Origin: Pseudomonadota bacterium
GTDB lineage: Bacteria; SAR324; NAC60-12
DNA: 64,000 nt
Reading direction: 5' to 3'
NCBI GenBank assembly: GCA_004213175.1
Contig: SHAT01000005.1
Coordinates: forward strand, 1 to 64,000
The position numbers and the translations under genes were made by a program. This document shows, piece after piece, positions 12,047 to 20,995 of the stretch (the first letter of the stretch is position 1; each line of letters begins with the position of its first letter). Below the pieces are notes generated by a model. That model saw nothing but the letters and a program-made list of their open reading frames with translations. It ran no database searches and was not told the origin of the DNA.

Positions 12047-12784
12047 ATGAAGAGTGAAGTGAAGCAAATGGACGATGAGTTACCGGATAAACACAAAGAT
12101 CTAGATACTGATGAATCTTCAGATACTTTAGTGCTACAACCCTTGATCTTAAAACAAACATCTCATAACACTAAAGGTACTAAGGCGCAGCCTTATGTAT
12201 TTGGTTCAGAAACTTATGATGTATACAGTAACCCTAAAAATCCTTTTATGGTGGGAATAATTGCTTCGGAAACAGACCGAATACAACTAGACCCCGTCAA
12301 TACTCAAAATCTTTTTCAACAAATTGAGAAAAACTCAACCTATTCACTTGAGTATCCACTCAACATTTCTGCACACCGTAAACGTAAGCTTTTGCCTGCT
12401 CAGGAAGTTTCATCAGCAGGAGGAAATAAAACTTTAGAAGTCGGAGAAGAGAAACTTAAAACTGCTTCTAAGGAATATCTGCCGCGCGAAAAACTAAAAG
12501 AAGACAAACGAAAACTAGAGGTATATATTCAAAATTTTTTTATATATTTCCTGAAACGTCTTGGGGAAGAACCTCGGGAGCTGCCAGTGATCATTAATGA
12601 ACTCGTCCCTTTATTTGTTGAACATCAAATTCGGATTCGCTTTTATGAAGCTTTCCGTCAAATACACAAAATGGAGGATTTGATCATCACCCTAGAAAAA
12701 ATAAGCAGTGATTATGAATTAGAAAATTTTGAGCTTTTCTGTAGCGCTATTTTTGTCTTTTACAGTTCCCTGAGTAATGATTAG
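12047..12784 (+). CDS. hypothetical protein
   Basis: 245-aa ORF, low-complexity charged N-terminal half and helical C-terminal half; no family recognised. Confidence 0.7.
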   Translation: MKSEVKQMDDELPDKHKDLDTDESSDTLVLQPLILKQTSHNTKGTKAQPYVFGSETYDVYSNPKNPFMVGIIASETDRIQLDPVNTQNLFQQIEKNSTYSLEYPLNISAHRKRKLLPAQEVSSAGGNKTLEVGEEKLKTASKEYLPREKLKEDKRKLEVYIQNFFIYFLKRLGEEPRELPVIINELVPLFVEHQIRIRFYEAFRQIHKMEDLIITLEKISSDYELENFELFCSAIFVFYSSLSND

Positions 12785-12838
12785 CATTAAGTATTAAATC
12801 CTGAACCTTCACTCTTGAATCTCAAATCCGTTTTTTAA

Positions 12839-13948
12839 ATGAGGCCTTCATTCGTTGAAGTTGATCTAAACAATTTAAGACATAATCTTTCTCTGATACG
12901 CGGGCACACAGAAAATAAACCGGTCATGGCGGTTGTCAAGGCAAATGCTTATGGGCATGGTATGTTGAAGGTAGCCCAGCTTTATGAAGAGTTAGGTGTA
13001 AACTGTCTTGGTGTGGCTTTACTGGAAGAAGGGATTTTGTTACGTGATTCTGGAATAAGTTTGCCGATTGTTGTTTTTGGGGGAGTGTTACCACAGCAAA
13101 TTCATAAATACCTGGAATGGGATTTAGAATTTTTTGTCTCATCTCCTGAAGTTTTGCGAGTTGTGGAAACAATTTGTAAATCTGCCGCAGAACAGGCGAC
13201 TGTCCATCTTAAGCTGGATAGTGGAATGGGGCGTATTGGAATCAATACCTCTGATTCGGATTGTTTTATTGAAGAAGCGGTCAAAGCAGAACACATAAAA
13301 GTGAAAGGTGTATGTTCACATTTGGCTTGTGCTGATGATCCTGAAAATCCATTAACGATGAAACAAGTTGAGAGGTTTTTATCAGCTGTTTCAGTTTTTG
13401 AAAGACTTGGTGCGGAGATTCCTATTAGACATCTCTCAAATTCTGGAGGAGTACTTTACTTTCCTGAAACACATCTTGATCTTATACGACCTGGAATTTT
13501 GCTATATGGAGTATATCCTGATGTTACTTGTCCACATGTTCTGGATGTGCTTCCTGCCCTACAGTTGAAATCCAAAGTTACTTTTCAAAAATCTATTAAA
13601 ACTGGAATATCAGTAGGATATGGAGAGTCTTGGACTTCATTAAGCGACTCGGAAATTTCGACAGTACCTCTAGGTTACGGTGATGGTTATATGAGGCAAC
13701 TTTCAAATCGCGGAGAGGTCCTGATAAATGGGAAATTCAGGCCAATTGTAGGCAGAGTCTGTATGGACCAGTTTATGGTAAATTGTGGAAATGAAGTAAC
13801 TAAAACCGGAGACGAAGTTGTTTTGATCGGTCAACAGCAAGACCAATGTATCACGATTGAAGAAATTTCTGCTTTGGCAAATACAATTCCATATGAAATA
13901 TTGACCAATCTTAATGAGCGACTTCCCCGAATTTATTTCAACGAGTAA
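12839..13948 (+). CDS. alr: alanine racemase
   Basis: VEVDLNNLRHNLSLIRGH...MAVVKANAYGHG; LDSGMGRIGI; GRVCMDQFMV. Confidence 0.96.
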   Translation: MRPSFVEVDLNNLRHNLSLIRGHTENKPVMAVVKANAYGHGMLKVAQLYEELGVNCLGVALLEEGILLRDSGISLPIVVFGGVLPQQIHKYLEWDLEFFVSSPEVLRVVETICKSAAEQATVHLKLDSGMGRIGINTSDSDCFIEEAVKAEHIKVKGVCSHLACADDPENPLTMKQVERFLSAVSVFERLGAEIPIRHLSNSGGVLYFPETHLDLIRPGILLYGVYPDVTCPHVLDVLPALQLKSKVTFQKSIKTGISVGYGESWTSLSDSEISTVPLGYGDGYMRQLSNRGEVLINGKFRPIVGRVCMDQFMVNCGNEVTKTGDEVVLIGQQQDQCITIEEISALANTIPYEILTNLNERLPRIYFNE

Positions 13949-14100
13949 CGATATTGACTTGCTTGATATTTATAAAATAGTTAAGTTTAAATTTCTTATA
14001 AATACATTAGTAATATTTTAAATAAGAATTCCAGTCAATATTGAAAAGAGTGTAAAAAAGTTTTCATTCTTTAAGATAATTCAAAAAATTAGGTTTAGAG

Positions 14101-14199
14101 ATGAATGGGAATATTTTAGCAATAAGTTTTGCGATTTTGAATATATGTTTTGTACTTCCGATAGGCTATTTTATGGTTATGGATATTTTGCGAAAATGA
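14101..14199 (+). CDS. candidate 32-aa single-TM micropeptide
   Basis: MNGNILAISFAILNICFVLPIGYFMVMDILRK*; below the ORF track length cutoff. Confidence 0.3.
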   Translation: MNGNILAISFAILNICFVLPIGYFMVMDILRK

Positions 14200-14214
14200 T
14201 TTCAAGCGGACCAT

Positions 14215-14421
14215 TTAATCATTTTTCTCTAAACACTTAATGATTGCAGTGTCATCCTCATAAGCAATTATCTTGTATTTATTCCCGCACCGTTCAAAAG
14301 CATTGATTTTTAATTCTTCAGGTTTCATGGCTTTTACATAAAAATAAGAATTTGATGTTTCACAAGCACAGTTCAACCAGATTGTAGCCAAAATTAGCAA
14401 AATCCATTTTTTTTTCATCAT
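14215..14421 (-). CDS. small putative lipoprotein, two conserved Cys
   Basis: MMKKKWILLILATIWLNCACE lipobox-like; ...LKINAFERCGNKYKIIAYEDDTAIIKCLEKND. Confidence 0.55.
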   Translation of the reverse strand: MMKKKWILLILATIWLNCACETSNSYFYVKAMKPEELKINAFERCGNKYKIIAYEDDTAIIKCLEKND

Positions 14422-14596
14422 AATTTAGTGTTGCATTTTTTGCATAAGCTCAGTGCGTACCAAAACGAGTTGCGCTTTGTTTTTATCAAAGCTTTAATAA
14501 GCCAAATTTTCTTCTTTGCTTTTTATTTTAAATCATCTATTTTTTTTATAGAGTAATTTTTTTACGCACAAAGTTAATTTTCTCTCTGATCCAGAT

Positions 14597-16456
14597 TTAC
14601 GGTGCCCATCTGTTCTGCCTTGTTAAATCATATGCTAGTCTATCCCACGCAAGTAATCGTGCTTCCAATTTGTCAAAATAAGATTCTGACACATTATTGA
14701 CCAATTCTCTGTATTCCATGCGGCGGATTAAAGAATGTTTCAGATAAGCTCTGTCCGTGATTATTCCAATGAGTGACCCTTCACGTACAAGTGCTTCTGA
14801 TTCTTGTTCATGCAATAAAGTAGATCCAAGTGCAGTGTATTGTGTGTCCAAGCCCATGAAATCTAAAAAGGTTGGCATTAAATCAAGCTGAGAAGTAACT
14901 GTTTCAACTATCTTGGGTTTCATCAGGTGTGGTGCATAAAAAATTAAAGGAATCCTGAATCTTTCAAGAAAATCTCCTTTCTGGAAATGAGCGAGGACGT
15001 GATCTGCAGTAATCACAAAGATTGTTTTATCGAACCATTGTTCTTTTTTTGCCTTGTTTATAAACTCTCCGATTGCCCAGTCAGTATAATTTAAAGAGTT
15101 CAGATAACCGCCTTCTTCAGTTTCATGATGAGGATGACGGTTGAAAGGAGCCGTGAGCTTGGGAAAAGGAGTGTGATCTGTGCTAAGATTTATAAAAGCC
15201 ATGAAAGGGGTTTTCTGGTTTTTGATCTTTTTCAAACTAAACATCAATGTCTCATAGTCCCATCCGAGGTAACGGTCCTTCTCTTCCGGGAGATAATCCA
15301 ATAAAAGGGGCATATCTTCTTTGCCATAATATTCGCTAAAACCGATAGAACTTGCAATAGCCTGAGCTAGGAATGATTCTCTCAGTGTGCTATTGACAAA
15401 AATAGTTGAAATTCCACTCTGTTCCGCAAGTGCTGCAATTTTTGAATAATTTGCGGAAGTATTTGCAATTGTAGGCAGTCCCAATACAGAGGGCATACCA
15501 GTCAGAACCGATTGTGCTCCATCAATACTGCGTTGACCGTGCGAATAAAATCGATTGAACTTCCAACCTACTTTACTCAATTTGTCCAAATTCGGTGTTA
15601 TTTTGTAATCATTTCCCCCAAAACTATCAACATAACGTGGAGTAAGGCTTTCTACAAAAAGCACAATTAGGTTATTTTTTTTGCCATACGTTGACACAAT
15701 ATTTTTGGATAACGGGAATGTCCTATTCCAGAAGTCATTGGGCAAATTTAAGGTTTTTGTGATTTGAGAATTTGAAATTGATAGACGATCAACAGGTGGG
15801 GATAAACTTGAGTGGGATGCAGAAAAAACTCCGTTCAAAACCAAGTGCCCGAAACTACTATTTCCTGAAGAAAATGCATGTACAATGGCCAGAGGTTTCA
15901 TCCCGATACCTCCTCGCCCAGCAATAACAACGAAAACAAAAAATATTATGAATTTAGCCCAGTGCATGTTTGCCATTACTACTCTGATTTTGCAGAGCCT
16001 GAGCCAGTAAAGTAGACCTAAAAAGACAGTCCCAAACCAGACCGCTAAGTAACCTGGATTTGCCGTCGCTTCACTGATTAAATATTTTATGTCTTTTCCT
16101 AAAAACAATAATTCGTTTGTCATGTGCCTTTTCACATAACCGAAATAAATAACGTCACCAATCAACAGTGTGCCTTCTAAAACGAATACAAAAAACACAA
16201 TACTGGAAAGAGTTACATGCCACCATTTCGAAGTGCACCAGTGAAACGGGAGAGCCATTAAAAGTAATGGTATTCCTGAAAAAACCAATAAAGATGCCAG
16301 ATCAAACCGAAATCCATATAAAAAAGCCAGTATGACATTACTTAATGAGAGTGAACTGAAGTTTTGATAGTGAACCAAAAAAATCCCAATTCTTGCTATT
16401 AGAAAGATTCCAATTCCGATAATGAGATAATAAAAAATCTTTATAAAGATGCTCAT
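14597..16456 (-). CDS. LTA synthase / phosphoglycerol transferase family sulfatase, membrane-anchored
   Basis: N-terminal TM helices; NLIVLFVESLTPRYVDSFGG, RSIDGAQSVLTGMPS, TADHVLAHFQKGDFLERFRIPLIFYAP. Confidence 0.88.
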   Translation of the reverse strand: MSIFIKIFYYLIIGIGIFLIARIGIFLVHYQNFSSLSLSNVILAFLYGFRFDLASLLVFSGIPLLLMALPFHWCTSKWWHVTLSSIVFFVFVLEGTLLIGDVIYFGYVKRHMTNELLFLGKDIKYLISEATANPGYLAVWFGTVFLGLLYWLRLCKIRVVMANMHWAKFIIFFVFVVIAGRGGIGMKPLAIVHAFSSGNSSFGHLVLNGVFSASHSSLSPPVDRLSISNSQITKTLNLPNDFWNRTFPLSKNIVSTYGKKNNLIVLFVESLTPRYVDSFGGNDYKITPNLDKLSKVGWKFNRFYSHGQRSIDGAQSVLTGMPSVLGLPTIANTSANYSKIAALAEQSGISTIFVNSTLRESFLAQAIASSIGFSEYYGKEDMPLLLDYLPEEKDRYLGWDYETLMFSLKKIKNQKTPFMAFINLSTDHTPFPKLTAPFNRHPHHETEEGGYLNSLNYTDWAIGEFINKAKKEQWFDKTIFVITADHVLAHFQKGDFLERFRIPLIFYAPHLMKPKIVETVTSQLDLMPTFLDFMGLDTQYTALGSTLLHEQESEALVREGSLIGIITDRAYLKHSLIRRMEYRELVNNVSESYFDKLEARLLAWDRLAYDLTRQNRWAP

Positions 16457-16810
16457 TATATATTATATGCGGGATTTGTTTTAAGTTGCTCTTAATTATT
16501 AATGTTGATAAAATTGAACATTGAAATACTCTCAACTTAGAACCTTGCACAACAAAATTCAAGAACAAATTCATATTGAACATCTCTGGCTTTTTTAAAT
16601 ATCATTGTCTTGATTTGGACTTGATCATGGTTTTATTTATAAACAAAACATGATGAGAAACGAAATTCTTTTTTTATTGATGACATGACTCTAAACCCAA
16701 ATTGTAATGTCTTGCTTTAATAAATAATTTAATTGACTGGGCTTAATTATCTAGATAACATAAAAGATTAATTTTTTTTGTAAGTAACCCATCCACTAGA
16801 TGGAAAAATC

Positions 16811-17479
16811 ATGTCAGAGAATCAATTAGCTGCAAATATTCGTAGCACCAAAGGTAAATCAGCCAATCAAAAATTAAGACAATCGGGTAATATCCCAGCA
16901 ATTCTTTACGGACCTAGGGGGAATATTTTGCTGGAGATGGAAGAAGAACCTACCCGTCATCTTCTCGAAAAAATGACCGGTATGCACGAACTCGTGCCAA
17001 TAAAAGTAACCGATTCTAACAGTGGAGATTGCTGGACAGCGCAGGTTGTACTAAGGGAAGTGCAGAAACACCCATATAAACATTTTCTTACACATCTTGA
17101 TTTTTGGGAACTTCCTGCATCAAAGGAGCAGCTTGTACGTATACCAATTGAAGTGACAGGTGATTCGCCCGGTGTTAAAGGCGGTGGTGTTCTACAAATG
17201 GTAGTCCGGGATATACCAGTACTTTGTCTTCCTACAGATATTCCATCCTTTGTTGAGTTAGACATTTCAAAATTGGAATTAGGTGATTCAATTAGAATTC
17301 AGGATATTGAATTGCCTGAAAAAGTTTCTCATAGTACTGAGGAAAATTATGCTGTAATTTCAATTGTTGGGCGTGCAAAAGAAGAAGAGGTAGTAGAAGA
17401 AGAAATTAGTGAAGGAGAAGAAGGCTCCGAGGAAGCTACCGTAGATTCTGAGGAAGAAGAGACAGCAAACGAAGAGTAA
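16811..17479 (+). CDS. rplY: 50S ribosomal protein L25/general stress protein Ctc
   Basis: NIRSTKGKSANQKLRQSGNIPAILYGP; CTC two-domain architecture with acidic C-terminal tail. Confidence 0.93.
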   Translation: MSENQLAANIRSTKGKSANQKLRQSGNIPAILYGPRGNILLEMEEEPTRHLLEKMTGMHELVPIKVTDSNSGDCWTAQVVLREVQKHPYKHFLTHLDFWELPASKEQLVRIPIEVTGDSPGVKGGGVLQMVVRDIPVLCLPTDIPSFVELDISKLELGDSIRIQDIELPEKVSHSTEENYAVISIVGRAKEEEVVEEEISEGEEGSEEATVDSEEEETANEE

Positions 17480-17513
17480 CCCTGAGAAAGTACTGAAATA
17501 GGAAAGGGCGGGC

Positions 17514-18077
17514 ATGAAGCTTGTGGCCGGCTTGGGAAATCCGGGCAAAGAGTATGAAGGAACGCCTCACAATGTTGGCTTTCAGGTGGTGGATATACTC
17601 CTGAAAAAGTTGGGTCTTGGCGAATTTCAGCAGAAGTTTCACAGTCAGTATTTGCGTACGACATTGAAAGGGGATGTATGTATTTTTCTAAAACCTCAGA
17701 CTTACGTGAACCGAAGTGGTCTTGCTGTAGCTGAATGTGTAAATTATTACAAGATTCCTGTTCAGAATTTAGTGGTTATTTCTGATGATCTTGAACTGCC
17801 GCCAGGCAAAGTTCGTTTTCGAAACGGTGGCGGTCACGGTGGACACAACGGTCTACGTTCCATTATAGACTCATTAGGGGACAGGCAGTTCCGAAGAGTC
17901 AGGATAGGTATAGGCAGGCCTTCCGGAAAACAGGATGTGGTTGGACATGTTTTGAGTCGTTGGTCTATGGCTGAAGAAAATTTAGCTTTGAAAGGTATTG
18001 ATCAGGTGCTGACTGAACTAATCAGTTTTTTGGAAACTTCAAAATTTGAGAATACTTCATTTTTTGTAAGTGATTAG
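17514..18077 (+). CDS. pth: peptidyl-tRNA hydrolase
   Basis: MKLVAGLGNPGKEYEGTPHNVGFQVVD; GGHGGHNGLRSI. Confidence 0.97.
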   Translation: MKLVAGLGNPGKEYEGTPHNVGFQVVDILLKKLGLGEFQQKFHSQYLRTTLKGDVCIFLKPQTYVNRSGLAVAECVNYYKIPVQNLVVISDDLELPPGKVRFRNGGGHGGHNGLRSIIDSLGDRQFRRVRIGIGRPSGKQDVVGHVLSRWSMAEENLALKGIDQVLTELISFLETSKFENTSFFVSD

Positions 18078-18130
18078 GTTTGAGTATTTTCAACTTAAAA
18101 AATCAAAACGCATAATGTTTCTTGAAGAGA

Positions 18131-19222
18131 ATGGCTTTAGAAGTTGGAATTGTTGGTTTGCCGAATATAGGGAAATCCACCCTTTTTAGCTCTTTAACCA
18201 AGGTAAAGGCAGTAGCGGCTAATTATCCGTTTTGTACGATTGATCCAAATATAGGAATAGTTCAACTGCGTGATCCACGGATGAAGCGTTTGATAGAACT
18301 TGTAACTCCCGACCGTATTGTGCCTGCAACCCTTCAGGTTGTTGATATCGCTGGACTTGTGAAGGGTGCTAGTCAGGGTGAGGGCTTGGGGAACAAATTT
18401 TTAAGCCATATTCGACAGGTTCATGCAGTAGCACATGTGGTACGTTGTTTTGAAGATCAGAATGTAGTGCATGTTGAAGGATTGATAGATCCCATCAGAG
18501 ATGTAGAGGTTATTCAGACTGAATTGATATTGTCAGATCTTGAGCAGACTGAACGTAAAATAGAACGGCTTTCACGCCAACTAAAAAGTGACAGTTCTTT
18601 GGCACCACAAATAACTATTTTTGAGCGTCTGAGGGATTTTTTGGGTGAAGGTAAATTTGCACGTAGAATGGAATTCAGCGAAGAAGAAAGGACCTTGATA
18701 GCTGAATTAAATCTGCTGACTATGAAACCTTATCTTTATATTGCAAATATATCTGAAGACGGACTCAAAAACCAGGAAGACCATCTGGAGCGGTTGAATG
18801 AGTTAGCATTGGCAGAAGGGGTGGAAGTTATTCCTATTTGTGCTCAGGTAGAATCGGAACTGGCGGAAATGGAAGATGAGGAGTCTGAATTATTTATGGA
18901 AGAGCTTGGGATAAACAGTTCCGGACTCGACCAACTTACTAATTCCGGTTATAGGATGCTCGATCAGATTACTTATTTCACTGCAGGAAAACAGGAAGTG
19001 CGTGCCTGGGAAATCCGAAAAGGCACAACCGCTCCTGAAGCTGCAGGTAAAATACATACCGATTTCGAGAAAGGCTTTATCCGTGCCGAAGTCTTTCATT
19101 TTGATGACATCGACCGATTAGGTTCTGAATCATCAATAAAGGAAGCCGGTAAATGGCGTCTTGAAGGCCGAGAATATGTGGTGCAGGATGGAGACATAAT
19201 GCACTTTCGTTTTAATGTTTAG
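18131..19222 (+). CDS. ychF: redox-regulated ATPase YchF (OLA1)
   Basis: MALEVGIVGLPNIGKSTLFSSLTKVKA; VVDIAGLVKGASQGEGLGNKFLSHIR; ORF opens at TTG 18122. Confidence 0.97.
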   Translation: MALEVGIVGLPNIGKSTLFSSLTKVKAVAANYPFCTIDPNIGIVQLRDPRMKRLIELVTPDRIVPATLQVVDIAGLVKGASQGEGLGNKFLSHIRQVHAVAHVVRCFEDQNVVHVEGLIDPIRDVEVIQTELILSDLEQTERKIERLSRQLKSDSSLAPQITIFERLRDFLGEGKFARRMEFSEEERTLIAELNLLTMKPYLYIANISEDGLKNQEDHLERLNELALAEGVEVIPICAQVESELAEMEDEESELFMEELGINSSGLDQLTNSGYRMLDQITYFTAGKQEVRAWEIRKGTTAPEAAGKIHTDFEKGFIRAEVFHFDDIDRLGSESSIKEAGKWRLEGREYVVQDGDIMHFRFNV

Positions 19223-19248
19223 CATTTGTCTATTAACAAATTGCCTAG

Positions 19249-19275
19249 AGCAAAGGAATTTACTTTTGCTTTTTC
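19249..19275 (+). terminator. Rho-independent terminator after ychF
   Basis: AGCAAAGG-aattta-CTTTTGCT followed by TTTT; 8-bp stem with one G.T. Confidence 0.75.
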
Positions 19276-19328
19276 CTTGTTCACTAAGGTGGACTTATTG
19301 ACATTTCAATAATCCGAAAGGAATATAA

Positions 19329-19796
19329 ATGACAGGATATGAACTTGTTTTCATTACAGACCCTAACCTCAGCGAAAAGGATCAGGCGGTTGTATTAAAA
19401 AAATTTAAAAAAAACCTCACAGAATTTGGGGGTAAACTCATTCATGAATATGTATGGGGGCGCAGAAGATTGGCTTACGAAATTGCAGGTAATGATTTTG
19501 GTGTATATCACGCTTGGTACTTTACAGGTATTGGGAAAACTGTAGATGAATTACAGCGCCAATTTGGTTTCTCTGATGATGTTTTACGTAATCAAATTGT
19601 CAAAACAGAAGACCTTGATGCAGAAGCTTCATTTTTACATAACTTAATACCTCCTAGAGAGGAAACTTTAGGAAAAGATAAAGTTGAAAAGTCTGTCGAG
19701 GATGTAACAAAAGTATCAAAAATGACTGAGATTGAATCTGAAATTGAAACTGAGGCAGAAACTTTAGAAAAAGTTGAAACTGATTCCGTAGATTAA
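19329..19796 (+). CDS. rpsF: 30S ribosomal protein S6 with acidic C-terminal extension
   Basis: YELVFITDPNLSEKDQAVVLKKF...GRRRLAYEIAGNDFGVYH; gene order rpsF-rpsR-rplI. Confidence 0.95.
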   Translation: MTGYELVFITDPNLSEKDQAVVLKKFKKNLTEFGGKLIHEYVWGRRRLAYEIAGNDFGVYHAWYFTGIGKTVDELQRQFGFSDDVLRNQIVKTEDLDAEASFLHNLIPPREETLGKDKVEKSVEDVTKVSKMTEIESEIETEAETLEKVETDSVD

Positions 19797-19914
19797 AGAT
19801 TAAGAAGTGTGAAAGATACAGAGAAAACTACTCAATGACTCAGAACTGACTTTAAGCCTTTTGATTTTCATACAATTTTAGTTAGTATAATAAAACTTTT
19901 AGAAAAAATTAATT

Positions 19915-20247
19915 ATGTTAAAAAAACGAAAAAGATCCCATCTTCGTCGTAAACGTATACCAACAAGTATATTGCTGCGCAGCAAACGCAAAGTTTGTCC
20001 TTTTAAAGAAGCTGGAATTGAACGTATTGATTATAAGGATGTTGAGTTACTAAAAAGTTATGTGACTGAAGGTGGAAAGATTATTCCAAGTCGTATTTCA
20101 GGAGTTTGTGCTGCTAATCAGAGGAAGTTAAAAATTGCAATTCGACGTGCTCGTAACCTTGCGCTACTTTCACCAATGAAGGGATATGTGGCGCAACAGG
20201 TTATTGTCAATCGAGGTATTTCGGAAAACTCAAATAAAGATCTATAG
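19915..20247 (+). CDS. rpsR: 30S ribosomal protein S18
   Basis: [62 protein letters not shown]. Confidence 0.96.
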   Translation: MLKKRKRSHLRRKRIPTSILLRSKRKVCPFKEAGIERIDYKDVELLKSYVTEGGKIIPSRISGVCAANQRKLKIAIRRARNLALLSPMKGYVAQQVIVNRGISENSNKDL

Positions 20248-20313
20248 TAAATCAAATATTTATAAAATAAAGTACGAATCATGAAACAGCTACATACAAA
20301 ATAAGGAAATGCC

Positions 20314-20862
20314 GTGAAGTTAATATTAATTGAAGATGTTACTAATTTAGGTTCTTTGGGTGACATAATTGAAGTAAAAGCAGGCTATGCTCGAAATCAT
20401 TTGCTTCCAAAAGGGATGGCACTTTTGGCAACAGGTAAAGACTCTAAAGAATTACGTCACCGCTTGCAGCATCTTGAAAAACTGCGTGCAGGAAAAATTG
20501 CACTTGCTAATGAACAGGCAGAAAAACTCAATGCTCTTAAATTGGAAATCCTCCGTAAAGCCGGTCTTGGTGGAAAATTATTTGGTTCTGTTACGAACCG
20601 TGATCTGGTAGAATTGCTCAAAGAAAATGGCTTTGAGATAGAACGGCGAGCTATTTTGTTGAATTCACCCATTCGAAACGTAGGCACACATCAATTCTCT
20701 GTTCGAGTGCACACGGAAGTTACGGTAACATTACAAATCAAGGTAATTGGGGACATAGATGAAACATCAGCGTCTGAAATGTCCAAAGAAGAAGATTCTG
20801 ATGTTCCTATAATGGACACTGCAGAACTTGAAGAACTTGAAGATCCCGAGAAAATTGAATAG
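20314..20862 (+). CDS. rplI: 50S ribosomal protein L9
   Basis: MKLILIEDVTNLGSLGDIIEVKAGYARNHLLPKGMALLA. Confidence 0.97.
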   Translation: MKLILIEDVTNLGSLGDIIEVKAGYARNHLLPKGMALLATGKDSKELRHRLQHLEKLRAGKIALANEQAEKLNALKLEILRKAGLGGKLFGSVTNRDLVELLKENGFEIERRAILLNSPIRNVGTHQFSVRVHTEVTVTLQIKVIGDIDETSASEMSKEEDSDVPIMDTAELEELEDPEKIE

Positions 20863-20887
20863 GAGTTAATGCTACGTTCATTAAAGT

Positions 20888-20924
20888 TAAAGGCTTTTTA
20901 AGATTGCTGCCTTTAGCTTTTTTT
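20888..20924 (+). terminator. Rho-independent terminator after rplI
   Basis: TAAAGGC...GCCTTTA followed by GCTTTTTTT. Confidence 0.75.
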
Positions 20925-20995
20925 GAGGAGATTATTGTACTACACTACTACCTATATCCTAATCTTTGATTCTATTCTCGATTTCTGTAGTTTCA

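Noticed and set aside
16788-16809. CCATC-cacta-GATGG hairpin before rplY
   Set aside because: Only 5 bp; too weak alone to call an autoregulatory element.
17347-17664. 105-aa ORF antisense to the rplY tail and pth
   Set aside because: Ser-rich shadow of the Glu-rich L25 tail.
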